Source of the DNA: Delphinus delphis
Taxonomy: Eukaryota; Chordata; Mammalia; Artiodactyla; Delphinidae
DNA length: 64,000 bases
Assembly (NCBI RefSeq): GCF_949987515.2
Contig: NC_082694.2
Span: 44,850,451 to 44,914,450 of the forward strand
Direction: 5' to 3'
The translations under genes were made by a program, and so were the position numbers. Under the pieces are notes generated by a model. It saw only the letters and a program-made list of their open reading frames with translations. It was not told the origin of the DNA and searched no databases. This document shows, one piece after another, positions 1-11,200 of this stretch (the stretch's first letter is position 1; every line of letters starts with the position of its first letter).

Positions 1-59
1 TTTACAGGACTGTGCATCCTCTGGCCTTTGTTTACTCTCTCTTCTAGTACCCCTCCTAC

Positions 60-285
60 CGACACTTCCTCACTCTGGACTCTAAGCTCCGGCCACCCTG
101 GCCCTGCTTCAGTTCCCCTACCTGGGTCCCCACCTGGAACAAGTTTATTTCTCCACTTGCTTCTACTCATCAGTCAGCTCGGTAGCATAGCGGAGCCACG
201 CTTACTCACACACTTCCTAACCAGAGGACAGCTTGCTTACTGAAAAGCAGGCGACCAATAAATATGTGTTAATAAACAAAGAGGA
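60..285 (+). repeat. L2-like LINE relic
   Basis: A pyrimidine-rich stretch ending in 'accaataaatatgtgttaa' resembles the 3' end of old mammalian L2 copies, which end with a similar '...caataaatatttgttgaa'. The match is weak and was judged by eye. Confidence 0.35.
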
Positions 286-989
286 CAAGAAAGCATGTCC
301 TATACTGCTTAAAACACTTTTATCATTTTATTTCTTAGGAGTCCTCTCGCTTTAAAATAGCCTAGATTAGTAACCAACTACTGAGCTTTTGAATGCCAAG
401 TCCTTTGCACCCATGATATACAAACAACTGCCAGATTTTTAAGTAAGCCAATCAAGCAAAGAATACTGAAGTCAGAGGAAGGCTTTACGACGCCCCCATC
501 ATTTATTTCCCCCTGTCATTAGTTTTTCATGGCTGGGGCTTCTAAGAGTTGATAGAAACTTGTCAGGCAAAAGGGAGAAGAGGCACTAAGATCTAAAAAT
601 GGCTGGGATCTACCTGGCGTATTTTTGATAATATGCACAAGTATGATTCCAGTAGGAACGGATGAATGGCTGTGAAGCTCTGGTTCACTGGAAACTTGAA
701 GCTCTGACAGATTATTGACCCCATTTGGCAGTCAGGAGTTGGCTGAGGCCTGCAGATGTTAAATGGCTCCTCTAGTTTAGCAGGGTAGAGCTCATTCCTG
801 ACTGGCTAAATACCTTTTCCACTACTACACAATTTTGTTCTAAAACATACTTTTCCCTATCTCTTCATTCTTCAGCAAGAAATCAGATACAATATCTGCT
901 CCTATCTGGGAGCAATTCATGCAATCTGTTCTTCCCAAATCCTCCCACCCCCAAATTGCAAAGAGGGTACAAATGATCCAATAAGGGAG

Positions 990-1175
990 CGTTTCTCAAA
1001 CTTGAGTGTACATCACAGTCACCAGGCATGCTAGTTAAAAACCTGTGGCTAGGCCTCACCCGGAGAGTTTCTGATTCAGTAGGTCAGAAGCAGCGCCCGA
1101 GAATTTACACTTAGAGCAAGTTCCCAGGTCAGGATGCTGCTACTGGTCTAGGAACCTCATTCTGAGAACCACTGA
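990..1175 (+). mobile_element. MER5A-like hAT-Charlie DNA transposon
   Basis: The element starts with 'gtttctcaaacttgagtg', contains 'agagtttctgattcagtagg' and 'gagaatttacactta', and ends with 'attctgagaaccactg'. These are the diagnostic blocks of the short non-autonomous MER5A element, whose ends form imperfect inverted repeats. It has no coding capacity and is ancient. Confidence 0.8.
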
Positions 1176-1194
1176 AACAAAGTATTCCATAATA

Positions 1195-1660
1195 CTACTT
1201 CATTCATTTACTCCTTAATAAATGCTTAGTGACTTCTATGGGTAAGACAGGCTGTATCAGATTTTTGTCTTTATGCTCCCAGACTTTGTGAAATGTAAGG
1301 AAAGCAGAGAGGCAGATACTCAAACTCTAACCAAAGGCAGGATGTGAAAATCACAGGAGATTGACCAAGGGCTTAAACTTTAAATCTTAAAGGAAAAGAA
1401 TCCAAGCAGAGATTCTGATCACCTCTCCCTTGAATTAAGTGGCATCTGAACTGAACCTCAAAAAAAAAAAAAAAAAGATCCTGACACAAGAAATAATTCC
1501 CAGGGGGAAGAAACCAGGAGAGCAGGAAAATGCAGGGTAGGTTTAGGGACTCATAAGTACCGTGGAGTAAGGGATAGCAGGAGCTGGAGGTGGGCAGGTC
1601 AGCTGGAGTCAAATCCCAAGTTTTTGCAGGGAGCTCTCTTATCAGAGCCTGCATTTAGGG
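1195..1660 (+). repeat. Old L2-type LINE relic
   Basis: Begins with a degenerate 'cattcatttactccttaataaatgc' type block, split here by mutations, and continues through a 'ggcatctgaactgaacctc' block typical of old L2-like 3' regions. A 17-base A run interrupts it near 1459. The exact family is uncertain. Confidence 0.4.
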
Positions 1661-2279
1661 AGGCTGGGGCAGCTGCATGCGGGGGAGGGGGGCATTAGGA
1701 AACCACGGAGAGAGACTAACACAGAGGAGGCAGCAGTGGGGCTGTGAACAGACCCCTTCCTAGGCCCAAGGCATGAGAAGAGATGAAAATTGGGAACACA
1801 ATCATCTAGAAAGCTTCCTCAGTAGCCAGGACGGTTTAGAGTCCCATTCTTTCACTACCGTTAAGTGGTATCTTTTGCTCAAACGGAGTAACTATCTCCC
1901 TCCTCTTCTTCCTAACTGGTCTCCAAGAGTCCTTTTTACAGTCATCCCAGTCAAACATTGGACTTAAGCTAAAAGAATCAGTGTTCCCTTGACTGTCGGT
2001 GCTCCAGACCACCAAACACTGAGGGCACCGCATGTCCAGAAATCTGAGCAGTTCTGCGCTCGTTAATTTTCCATGCCGCCAGAATGTATTCATGATATCT
2101 GGGTAAGGGGTATGATGGCTCATACCTAACCTACACTTTGTGGTCCTATAGGAGAAGATCAAGTTTGGAGTCAGAAAACCTGGATTCTGGAGAGGAAGCC
2201 TCATACTGGTTGATCTTAATCCAATGATCTATTTCTTTATAAAAAAGGAAGCGAATACTCCACAGGATTATTATTAGTA

Positions 2280-2400
2280 CTAAGGAAATGCCCACTTATT
2301 TAGAACCTACTGAGTACTGGCTCCCATGCTGGGTACTCTGGATAATCTCATGTAGTTAATCAAGCAAGATGGTACATATTCAAGTTAAGTGTTATAAATA
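2280..2400 (+). repeat. MIR-like SINE relic
   Basis: The segment around 'acttatttagaacctactgag' and 'ctcatgtagttaatcaagc' resembles the middle of MIR (size of gradient, 'ggtactctggataatctcat'). It is strongly decayed. Confidence 0.35.
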
Positions 2401-3479
2401 TTAATAATAATAATTAATAGTAGCACATCACTCAAAAAAGATTCTAATTCACAAATCTGCTTGGAAGTTCTAAATTTTGAGCTGAAACTGTGGTAAACTG
2501 GTGAAAAGAGTTTTTTTTTAAATTGGTGACTTATCCCACAAAGTTATCTGCGCTTAGAAAAATCTATAGTATCATAGTACAGCACTGGCAGGTATCCAGA
2601 CCAGAACCCAGAAAATGTTCTTATAAATCTTGGCCACCCCAAGAAAACCAGGGTTATCATTTGTCACCAACTCTTTTCACTGCCACAGTGGGAAACATTT
2701 GAAGGCTATTACTTTATATCTAAGAACTTAAAGTTTTCTTCATGACAAGCAGGTGTAAACCCAGCAATCTTCTCTCTCTGTGGTTTATGAAATTACACAA
2801 GACAAACATCTAGGTACCATAACAAACTGGAAAGTTCTTTTTAAACACTTAAGAATGCATTTTCCCCATGATCTGTGGGTATAAAACCAGCAAAATTCTT
2901 TCCCTAACAGTTTAGAAATCAAAACCAAAAAAATGAAGAAATTCAAGGAGGCAACCCTGAGAGAGCACGTAATAAACTTGAGTGTAACACATTCCCACAG
3001 CCTGCAAATCTTTAGTCTCCTTCTATGTCCCAATGAAGACAGGTGACTCCATGATTCCAGAACTGAGCCAGAACAGCTAAGAGAAAGCACCTTCTCCAGA
3101 AACACCAGGTGCTAGATGTCAGGGTCAGGCTGCAAAGAAGGCAGAGAAAGTTCATGTTGGTGTATTTCAACTAGATTCTGTCTTCATTATAACTCCACTG
3201 CCAGAACTGATAGAATCAGTGCTGTGAGGGGGCAGGTAGGAAGAAGAGAGAAGCAGGTTGGGGCTGGCATTTCACAAGGTCACCTTCTCTCTCTTTTTTG
3301 CAGAAATAAAATAATATTAATATCTAGAAGTCTTGGAGGAGACAGTTCGAGAACAACAATGTTCAACCTGAGCTCAACACAGTGCCTGGGACCTGAAACA
3401 AGCTATTTGACTCTCTACCGTTTCATCTTTAAAACCTCGGGGTGGGGGGCAATATAGGGGCAAGGGATTAAGAGGTACA

Positions 3480-3642
3480 AACTACTATATGTAAAATAAG
3501 CTACAAAATAAGCTACACAGGAAATAAGCCAATATTTTATAGTAGTTATAAATGGAGTATAACCTTTGAAACTGTGAATCACTATATTGTTCACCTGTAA
3601 CGTATATTGTACATCAATTATACTTCAATTAAAAAAAAAATC
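3480..3642 (+). repeat. L1 3' end fragment
   Basis: Blocks such as 'aaatggagtataacctttga', 'gaatcactatattgttcacc' and 'caattatacttcaatt' followed by an A run match the 3' UTR tail of artiodactyl/cetacean L1 copies. The same end recurs at 49030-49210, which supports the call. Confidence 0.65.
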
Positions 3643-3809
3643 TCCTAAGTGTGCTATGAACACAAGATGAGATATAGACAAAGCTCCCACTAACACGTCT
3701 GGTGCATGGTGAGCACTCCATGAAATCTTTCTCCCACTACCCAACAGAGGAGACAAGGAGAAGCTTTCTGGAATAATGGAATGTAAGCACAGTCTTAAAA
3801 AAAAATTGT

Positions 3810-4020
3810 TGGGGGCTTCCCTGGTGGCGCAGTGGTTGAGAGTCCACCTGCCGATGCAGGGGACACGGGTTCGTGCCCTGGTCTGGGAAGATCCCACATG
3901 CCGCGGAGCGGCTGGGCCCGTGAGCCATGGCCGCTGAGCCTGCACGTCCGGAGCCTGTGCTCCGCAACGGGAGAGGCCACAACAGTGAGAGGCCCGCGTA
4001 CCGCAAAAAAAAAAAAAAAA
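3810..4020 (+). mobile_element. CHR SINE (tRNA-Glu-derived), copy 1
   Basis: Full-length copy starting 'ggggcttccctggtggcgca' and ending in a pure A tail. The head carries a tRNA-like A box ('gtggcgcagtggttgag') and B box ('gggttcgtgcc'), so it was made by RNA polymerase III. The insertion is flanked by an A-rich '...attgt' duplication (before 3810 and at 4021-4026). It lies antisense to SPTBN1. Apparent 60-150 residue frames inside it are repeat-derived. Confidence 0.95.
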
Positions 4021-4084
4021 AATTGTAGGAAGGATTCCTATTGGTGAAATGGAAGGGCAGAGCCTTTGAGGCATGAGGTAGACA

Positions 4085-4350
4085 ATGAAGGAAAAACCCA
4101 GGGCTGGGTTTCATGAGGAGCTGCAGGCCTGCCCACCTGGAAGATTTATTTGGTTGGAATGTAAAGAGCTGGAATAGGAATTTCGTGTCTGGGGCCATTT
4201 GGGGGAGGGTCCTGAATGCCAGGCTAAGGAGCCTGGAATTTAATTTACGCAAGAGGCAGGCGCAACAGCCTCTGAGTAGAGGAGGGGCAGGACTACCGTC
4301 TGATAAGGGGTGGAGCTGGCTGAGGTGAAACTGGAGAAAAGGTATCATCA
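4085..4350 (+). repeat. Old L2-type repeat relic
   Basis: Purine-rich text with 'aggagcctggaatttaattt' and 'ggggcaggactaccgtctga' echoes the degraded repeat at 9960-11200 and 38950-39345. The family assignment is tentative. Confidence 0.35.
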
Positions 4351-7130
4351 TGAACTTCTCCGTTACTACAAGCACATTTTTTAAAAACATGTGAGGTTGA
4401 GTTTTGTTGTGTTTCAGCAGTCCTCTCTTATTTAAAAAAGAAAAACAAAACAACAAATCTAACTGTGTAAGATACACGAACAGATTCTGAGGAAGGTGGT
4501 AACTTAATCTTGCAGGTGAAATTCGAAAGAGATCTCGAGCGCGCAGTGGATATGCCTGTCAGGTGTGTGCCTGTCAGGTGTGTGCTGGGCGTCAGTGGTT
4601 AATGTCTGAAGCCATCAGAGGTGGAAGGTCCTATCTCTTACACCAGGAGCATCAGTGTGAAAGACATCACGCTGCACCTCGGCCCCTCAGTGAGGTTTTG
4701 TTTCTAATCACACTTATTTACTTACTGATAAATCTCTATAAACTATTTTATCTAAAAGACCAGACTCACTTTAACATTGTATTTCCCTTAAGTAGAACAT
4801 TAAAACTCTGCCCCCTCCTGAGATTTTTAGGATCCAGGGTGAAAATATTTGAAACCAAGAAAACTGCAGAAATATCTCCTAAAAATCACAGTACTCTCAG
4901 ACTCTAAGGTGTAGACGCTAAATAAATAAGTTCATATTAGAGGCACTAAAAAAAAAATCGATACAGATTCAGAGGTGTCGTTTGCCAGTATTGGGTTATA
5001 AGTACTAGGAAGGATTAAAAAGAGGAAAAAGGCAGCTTTAGTAGGCATGTACGAAATTAAATCAGCAGACAATCTATATGTTATCAAAGATGTGATGACT
5101 GGAAGCACTACAAATACTAAACAGTAAGTAACAAATACCAGACGGGGGTCGGGGGTAGGTGGGGATGGGAAAAGGTTTTATCAAAAATATTCCTCAAGTT
5201 TTTTAAAATGCAATCAATTCCATGTGTAACTAAGGATGATGCCAACTGTTTGTAATTCTCCTGGGATCCACCATACTTGAGAGTTAATTCACCCTGGCTC
5301 AGTTCCCCAACACGGGTGGTTTTCTGTTATAGAAGAAATACCAACACTAAACTTGTGCAACTTCTAAACCGCAATATTTAGAAATAAGAAAGTTATCTGC
5401 AACCAAATTAGGGGACAAAGGTCATTTAAGAAAATCACCACACAAAAATGTGGAGCTCACTCCTTTTGAAGGAATTTCCTTGGGAAACACGAGGTAAAAT
5501 ATCAAAGGCACGCGGTGATTTTTTTTAATTTAAATTTTACTTTTCCAGAGAGGACAGTTTAAGACATTTCCTGTGTGTAAGCTCCACCCTCCTCAGTGAG
5601 CAGTTTTACAACCGTCCTCAAACCTTTCAGAGTAACAGCCTTTTGTTATGGGTGGGCCTGTGGGCACACTGCTCCCCACACCTTCTGGTATTTTCTCCTT
5701 GGTTTTCATTTCTTCTGAGACTACAGGAGGGGGCTGACTGGACCTCAGTAATAGGTTTTCAGATCAAGGATCCTCCTTGGTGCTTTCTCCTTGGCAGTAT
5801 GATACAATGAAGTGAGGAGCCTGGGTCATTTGAAGAAGAGGTGCATTCTGAATTCTCAGAACCTCAAACCTCAAACTGTGGGCCTTTGACCACACACCCA
5901 GAAGATAATGGACACACCCCACTCCTCTATTTACCATCTTCAAGTCCCCACCCCGCCACCAGCTCTGGCCCCCCCTAAGTTTTCCATAAAAGCAAATTCT
6001 ACCTTCGAAGAGCTCAGGAGGGATGAAGCAGACACACAACCATTCCCTAGAGAGAATGGAGCTTCCTCTTAGCTAACTGCCCGAGGAATGCAGCACAGCC
6101 TAGCAAATGTTTAAAATCATGTCCTGTTCTGCCTCTTGTTTTCCAGAAAAGTGTCATTACTGTCAACTATTTCACAAGACAAATAAACCTGTGAATGAAA
6201 TATAGCCTCCCCGTCTCCCCAGTGAAAACATTCTAAGACTGAGCTGCTTCCTTCCTTCCTCCTCCTCCTCCCAGGATCCACATTTGTGGCACCAAGAAGA
6301 GTTAAAATAAGAAACATACACCGTCTGCAAAGGCTACTTTTTCACAGCACTAGAATCATTCCCAGCCTATTACCGATTCCAGGGGCTTCCTAACGGAAGG
6401 AGTTCTGTTTTCAGTTACAAATCCTTTTTCGTGTATAAGCTCCAAGACACCACCGGCCAGGCTTGCTGGCTGGGCAGGGACAGCCAAGGGAAGGGGGCTG
6501 CAGGGGCCACTTCGGCCGCAGGCTGCAGGCCCATCACCCCACACACTGCTCTCCATAAAAATATTAGATTCATTCAACTGTTTGAGATTAATACAGACTC
6601 CAAGAAACCTGTAATTGATCCAACTAATCTAACCCAATAGCACTGGAATGACAATAACTGGTTTTCATTATAAATTACACAGCTCACTAAATTGATGGCA
6701 AGGCTCTATCCCAACACAATACATCAAAAGGGTTAAAACGAAGCTTCGGAATCAAAACTGTAATTTACCCAAGGCTTAGGAACAAAAAGACCACTCCCTC
6801 CTTCCCTTTGCTATTGTTCTACAGGGTGTCCAGCAGTGCACTTTACACCTTTAGGCTTCCCAGAGGTAAAAGGCTGGGTGCTGGGAGACGGAGGCGACCC
6901 GGAATCAAATACTTGCATACTAATAGGTCTATTATCATTGATCTACTAAAATGCAAAGACAGCTAAAAAGAGAGAAAATGTGTGTGCAGTGGGCAGCAGA
7001 TACCTGACAACCAAGAGAGCCCAAGGGAAACTGGAGATAGAGACTCCAAATGGTGGCTTTTCTGGAGTGAAGAGTGAGAAACTGTCTCCTTTAAGTAGTG
7101 AATGGGGTGCTCGCAGCCAACCAGAGGCTT
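4351..7130. other. Mostly unique intronic DNA
   Basis: I see no gene and no clear repeat in this stretch. Short poly-A runs and simple purine tracts occur. The AT-rich portion 6640-6780 is smooth, unique and lacks repeat hallmarks, so it is a candidate conserved regulatory stretch, but nothing in the sequence alone proves this. Confidence 0.5.
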
Positions 7131-7255
7131 TGGGGCCGGGCGCGCGGCCGCCGGTCTTCATTAGGGTCACGTACCATATGGCACAAATAAACCCTCAGAA
7201 CCACTGGAGGCAGCACGGCCCCCGGGCAGGCCCGGCCTTTGAGACGGGAGTTTAC

Positions 7256-7364
7256 CTTGTAGCTGCTTGAATCTCCCTTCCAGCTGGTTGTAGTTGTAAG
7301 GCACCTGCCCCGTGTAAGCCGGCGACAGCGGCCCGGAGATGCTAGCCGTCCTCTGCAATTCCAT
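7256..7364 (-). CDS. SPTBN1: Beta-II spectrin, short-isoform first coding exon
   Basis: ATG at 7364-7362 opens 36 codons (MELQRTASISGPLSPAYTGQ, then ...NQLEGRFKQLQ) plus one extra base G at 7256, followed by a GTAAAC splice donor (GT at 7255-7254). This is the alternative N terminus of beta-II spectrin, the membrane-skeleton protein that cross-links actin and binds ankyrin. The short form replaces the residues ahead of the first calponin-homology domain. From memory the human exon has Ser where this has Ala at residue 7. The start has a good context (A at -3, G at +4). Frame continues upstream without an ATG, so no longer start is available. The phase-1 end fits the common next exon, which lies outside the window. 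Confidence 0.95.
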
Positions 7365-7432
7365 TATGCCCAGCGTAACGCCCCGGCGGGCTGCACGGTG
7401 GAAATCCCGCTCCAGCCCCCTCCTACCCCCAT
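7364..7432 (-). other. Upstream ORF (22 codons) overlapping the short-isoform start
   Basis: Minus-strand ATG at 7432-7430 opens a 22-codon frame (MGVGGGWSG...) that ends with TAA at 7366-7364. The last A of that stop is the A of the SPTBN1 ATG, so the two meet as TAATG. Such overlaps are compatible with termination-reinitiation and would dampen or regulate translation of the short isoform. The peptide has no known relatives I recognise; translation is inferred. Confidence 0.5.
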
Positions 7433-7491
7433 CCAACACGCAGCAGCTTCCGCAACGCTTGGCTCCCGGCCCCGGCTAAAAGGGCTGGACC

Positions 7492-7506
7492 TTAGGCAAG
7501 CCCCAT
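7492..7506 (-). other. Upstream ORF (4 codons) in putative 5' UTR
   Basis: Minus-strand ATG at 7506-7504 opens a frame MGLA followed by TAA. It matters only if transcription starts upstream of it, as the predicted start near 7670 would imply. A second short frame, MREWPG then stop, runs 7586-7566. Confidence 0.4.
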
Positions 7507-7653
7507 CCCGGTGTGAAAGTCCAGCAGGCAGATCTGATAGGAAGTTGGCCGCAGGAGAGTCCACCTTAGCCCGGCCACTCACGCATCTAATTCCTTGTGG
7601 CTTTCCTTCCTTTTGTGGCCCTTGGCTCTAGGCTTGAAATAAATTACCGAGGA

Positions 7654-7717
7654 GGGGCGGGAGGGCGGAGGGAGGGAGGCGCAGTCCTACTTAAAATTTT
7701 TTAAAAATATGGCCAAT
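7654..7717 (-). promoter_or_regulatory. SPTBN1: Putative core promoter of short SPTBN1 isoform
   Basis: Read on the minus strand, an ATTGG (inverted CCAAT, 7717-7713) is followed at once by an AT-rich TATA-like run (7710-7691) and then a C-rich tract that is the complement of five G runs at 7654-7676. If the AT-rich run acts as a TATA element, initiation would fall near 7665-7680, giving a 5' UTR of about 300 nt. This start is inferred from spacing only. Confidence 0.45.
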
Positions 7718-8295
7718 CCTAAACACGCCTCGGTCGCCGAGCCCGGGAGCTCGCGGGCACAGCGCACACACCTCCTCCCGGCTGCCCTTGGCGGCCGCCG
7801 GTTTGTAATTTAATCGGGAGCCACTCGCCGTGCGCTGGGCGGTGATGTCACCTGATTAGCATAACCGCATTGTAGAGGAAACGCAGGCTGTACCACAAGG
7901 GGCGCGGGGGAGGCCGGCCGGCCGCGGCCCCCACCCACCGGCCGCCGCGGGGCCGCCGACCCCCGGGTCGGGCCTAGGACGCGCCTGCCGCGGTGGTACC
8001 TTCCCAAACAAAGCTGCTGGAATTACAATCTTTTGTTGAGAGCCTCACGTAACGGAAAAGTCTCCGATTACTATCTCGTGAAAAGGAGGCGGCCCAGTAG
8101 GGTAAGGCGCCCCGGAGGTCCCCGGCCGGGGCGGCTCCTCCACTATTTAGCTTCAGGAGCTCACGCAGCCATGCGGGCCGCGCACCTGGGCGCTCAGCGT
8201 CCTCACCGCGCGGGCACCGACCAAGCGGAGGCGGCCCGGCCGTGCCAGCGGATCAAAGTAAAAGTCCCCCTGGGCGTTGGGCAAGGCCACAGCGA

Positions 8296-8311
8296 GGGGG
8301 GCGGGGGGGGG
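8296..8311 (+). other. G-run, quadruplex-prone
   Basis: A run of six G, a C, and nine G at the outer edge of the CpG island. It could form a quadruplex or simply be a slippery homopolymer. Confidence 0.5.
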
Positions 8312-9149
8312 CGTGTAAGTTCAGGCTCACGGAAGGATATTCTCAGCCGACCTGCCGCTGCCAGTACGAGACGTTAAACGGCGGTTTTCCGGGATAACAC
8401 CGGCCCTATAACAGTAACTCAATGCAAGCTTTACGGGAGCACCGACTTGCAAGGCATTGTGGGAGAAAGGTACACAGGTAAACACCTCCAGGATCCCTGA
8501 CCTGGATGACTTCAGGAACCAATGAGGAGAGAAAAGAAATCACCCTGAAATCCTACTGTGATTTGTAAAACAAAGCCTTTAAACTTGAGTTCTTCAAAAA
8601 TTTAAAACTCTCCTCCCTAACTTCTCCCACCAGCCTCAACCAAAAACAAAATCCTCTACATAGACAATAACAGTGATCAAAATGTGTTCTTGGGAAATAA
8701 CTGACCCTAGTTACCCACCCACCCACCCATCCTCTTTCTCAGTAACTACAGGCAGACAACAAATTACAAATTTAGCGTTTCAAGTGTGTAGCCTTGCAGC
8801 CATACTCACCGAAGAAGGTAATTTCATTCCTAAGGGATTCCAATCTGCCCTGAAGAGATGGGCCTCCACCACAGGTTTACTTTAGTCCCCAGGGCACTTG
8901 TAATTCAAGCAACTGCATCCTGTTCGGGGCTAAAGTTAAAACAAACCCAGAGTCTAGCTAACTGCTCAACTCGGAACAACCCCACTCCTTCCATCCACAC
9001 CGCTGGGTTTTTTAATGCATCCAGTGTCAACCTTGAGCTTTCTAACGCCAGGCCCAGGATTCGAAGATATTTCTCCACATCCAAGATATAGAGCACTTTC
9101 TAAAGCCCCTCTACTGCAATTCAAAACACTGACAGCAAGGTGGCAAAAT

Positions 9150-9335
9150 GCAGGGTCTTGGAAGAAGCACTTGACTAGGATTCCCAAGACCTGGCTTTCT
9201 AGTCCTGGCCAAGCCTCTTAATCACTTATGACCTTAGAAGAAACCCTGGATTCTTTCTAAACCTCTGCTGTCAGACAGGGATAATTCATGCCTACCTACA
9301 AGATTACTGAGGGGATGATGTGAAAATGCCCTAAA
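9150..9335 (+). repeat. MIR-like SINE relic
   Basis: The order 'ttgactaggattcccaagac', 'ctcttaatcacttatgacc', 'ctgctgtcagacagggataa' follows the MIR core pattern of exon-like 'cttaacctctctgagcctc' and 'tgtaaaatggggataa'. It is heavily diverged. Confidence 0.4.
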
Positions 9336-9959
9336 AATGGTCATACTATCCAAAATTAGAAGTATGTTTTGCAAAATGCACCTCTTCTTGATTTTTCCCC
9401 CACATATCACATCAAGGCTACAAAGAGGAGAATGGAGAATTTTCTCATTTGAGATCTTTTTAACGGGCCCCTCTTCACTATTAAATATACTGGTGATATG
9501 TAAGTCTCTAAGTGTCTAGCTATGGGCACACAAAATGAGACTGCAAAGTGCTTGACAATTTACAACACATTTTTAATCTTTAAGCCACTGAGTGAACAGA
9601 GTATGAGTCACCACTCTTAGTCTCCCTTTCAGTTCCCTCTGGTACAGGAAAGTTGGTAAAATAAGCTTTCTAATTCACCAGGTTACATGCGATGTGATGG
9701 AGGGAGAGGCTGGGGCTCGTGTAGCCACGTTGGATACTCAAGAGCACACTTAGAACAAGCCAGGTGAAGTGGACACATGTAAATATGAGAAAGAAAGGTT
9801 TTGAGGCTAGGAAAGGGTTTAATAACCCCACAGGGGCAGGGGGTGAGACGTGGGAATGCTGTGGTGTGATGGGGCCAGGGAAGAAGAGGACCCAACCCTG
9901 ATGGCTCACGTGACCACCTCCACCTCAGCAGCGGGAGGAGGTAAAGGACGGCCAGAGCG

Positions 9960-11200
9960 CTCATGCTTTGTTCCACACAGTATTTCCTGGATGCCAACTG
10001 TATGCAGGGCACACTGCCTGGTGTTTTGGAGGAGTCAAAGATAACTGGGAGAGATGGTAGCCAAAGGAGATGGGACAGATACGCCAATAGTCCAAAACCA
10101 GAACAGAGTGAGGAGTAGGTAGGGGAGCTGCACAGGCAGGCAGGAAGAACAACCCCAGGAGGGAGTGGCATTTGACCAGACCTTGAAGCACAGGTAGACT
10201 ATCAACAGTCTGGGATGAGGGGGAAGCTCTTCTCCTCGTTGGGGGAAAGCAGCCCAAGTAAAGGCACCAACTGGACTGTCGGGAGAAGAGTACCAGCGGG
10301 TGCTACCGTTTGACTGAAACGTAAGGAACTAGGGTCAGGCGGGAGGAAAGCCGAGAGAGGCAGGCTTGGAACCACTGGAGATTTTTGAGCCAGAGGAGGA
10401 CGGGTTCTGGGTTGGGCTCTAGGGACGATTAATCTGGCAGTGGTAGATTAGAATGGGTTGAAAGGAGAGAGACATTGAAGGCAGCAAGGTGGTCACTGCA
10501 GTTGTCCAGGTCAAAGGGCTAGTCAGGGTACGGCAATAGGAGCAGAAAGGAATGGGATGATGCAAGAGTTAATCCATAGGACTTTGGTAACAAATTCAAG
10601 TCCTGTGGGACTTCAAAGTCTTTGGGAGGTTCAAAGGCTAGGGGTGAGCTTCAGACTCTGGGGTTTTTAGAGCCGGCTGTAGGGTGCGGGGGGGAATGAA
10701 CATTTTCTTCCAGACAGGCTGCAACTCCACAGGGTGACATGTCCAGAAGCAGTCAGGGACGTTGGAAACAGAGCTCAAGGCTGAAGATACAGCCCGTGCA
10801 CAGACTGAGAGTTGAGACTGCAGTGGGCTGAAGCCTAGGAAGGGATGTAGGAGGCAAGCGGCCGAGCAGAGAGCCCTGGGGAAGGCCAGCATCTGGGAGG
10901 AAGGAGAAACAACAGTGGAGACACCAAGGGATTCATAGAATGAAAGTTCAAGAGAGGGGAGAGATAGTCAAGCAGGGAAGGTGGTAGCCGGATGGCAGCG
11001 CGTGCTGCAGAAAGAACAGGGAACAGAGAACAATCAGAGAACAGGTGATCCAGTGTGTGAATTAGGAGGTCACGGGGATAATACAAGCTCAAGTGAGGTC
11101 ACAGGGAGTTGGAGAACGAGAAAACAGAAGATGGAGGACAAGAAGGTAGAGGTGGTGAAGGCCAGATGAGGGAAGGGAGCTACAGGACCAGGGAAGGGTT
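9960..11200 (+). repeat. Long old L2-type LINE relic
   Basis: Starts with 'tatttcctggatgccaactg' and 'agggcacactgcctggtgtt', the typical L2-like entry ('...tgtgccaggcactgttctagg'), then continues as purine-rich text with 'aagagagccctggggaagg' blocks that recur in old L2-type elements. The opposite-strand open frames of up to 162 codons are proline/leucine rich shadows. Internal boundaries are unclear. Confidence 0.4.

Larger units (their letters stand above)
1..7253 (-). other. SPTBN1: SPTBN1 intron following the short-isoform first exon (partial)
   Basis: The 5' splice site of the short first exon lies at 7254-7255, so everything to its left is SPTBN1 intron running out of the window. The common next exon, expected to begin with a codon completed as Asp (DERE...), is not present. 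The intron holds scattered old repeats listed separately. No open frame here looks like a protein; all are short and without recognisable domains. Confidence 0.8.
7130..8400. promoter_or_regulatory. SPTBN1: CpG island, alternative SPTBN1 promoter
   Basis: CpG-dense sequence in an otherwise AT-leaning intron, with NotI-type octamers (gcggccgc) at 7144-7151 and near 7793 and the densest block at 7890-8000. It surrounds and lies upstream of the short-isoform first exon, the expected place for that isoform's promoter. Sites seen include an inverted CCAAT box (7713-7717), a CRE-like TGATGTCA (7843-7850), GC boxes at 7654-7661, and a 'caatcttttgttg' SOX/LEF-like site near 8027. No repeat is present inside. 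The transcription start itself cannot be read from sequence. Confidence 0.85.

Noticed and set aside
3832..4047. Repeated open frames with 'MVESPPADAG' on plus and 'ASHCCGLSRC' or 'AVASPVAEHRL' on minus, seen at seven sites
   Set aside because: They are translations of the CHR SINE in several frames. Their similarity reflects shared repeat ancestry, not a protein family.
7365..7439. 25-residue in-frame extension ahead of the short SPTBN1 start
   Set aside because: The apparent start at 7439 is GTG, not ATG, and known beta-II spectrin short forms begin at MELQ.
9683..10171. 162-codon minus-strand frame
   Set aside because: It lies opposite an old L2-type repeat, overlaps other frames and has no recognisable domain.
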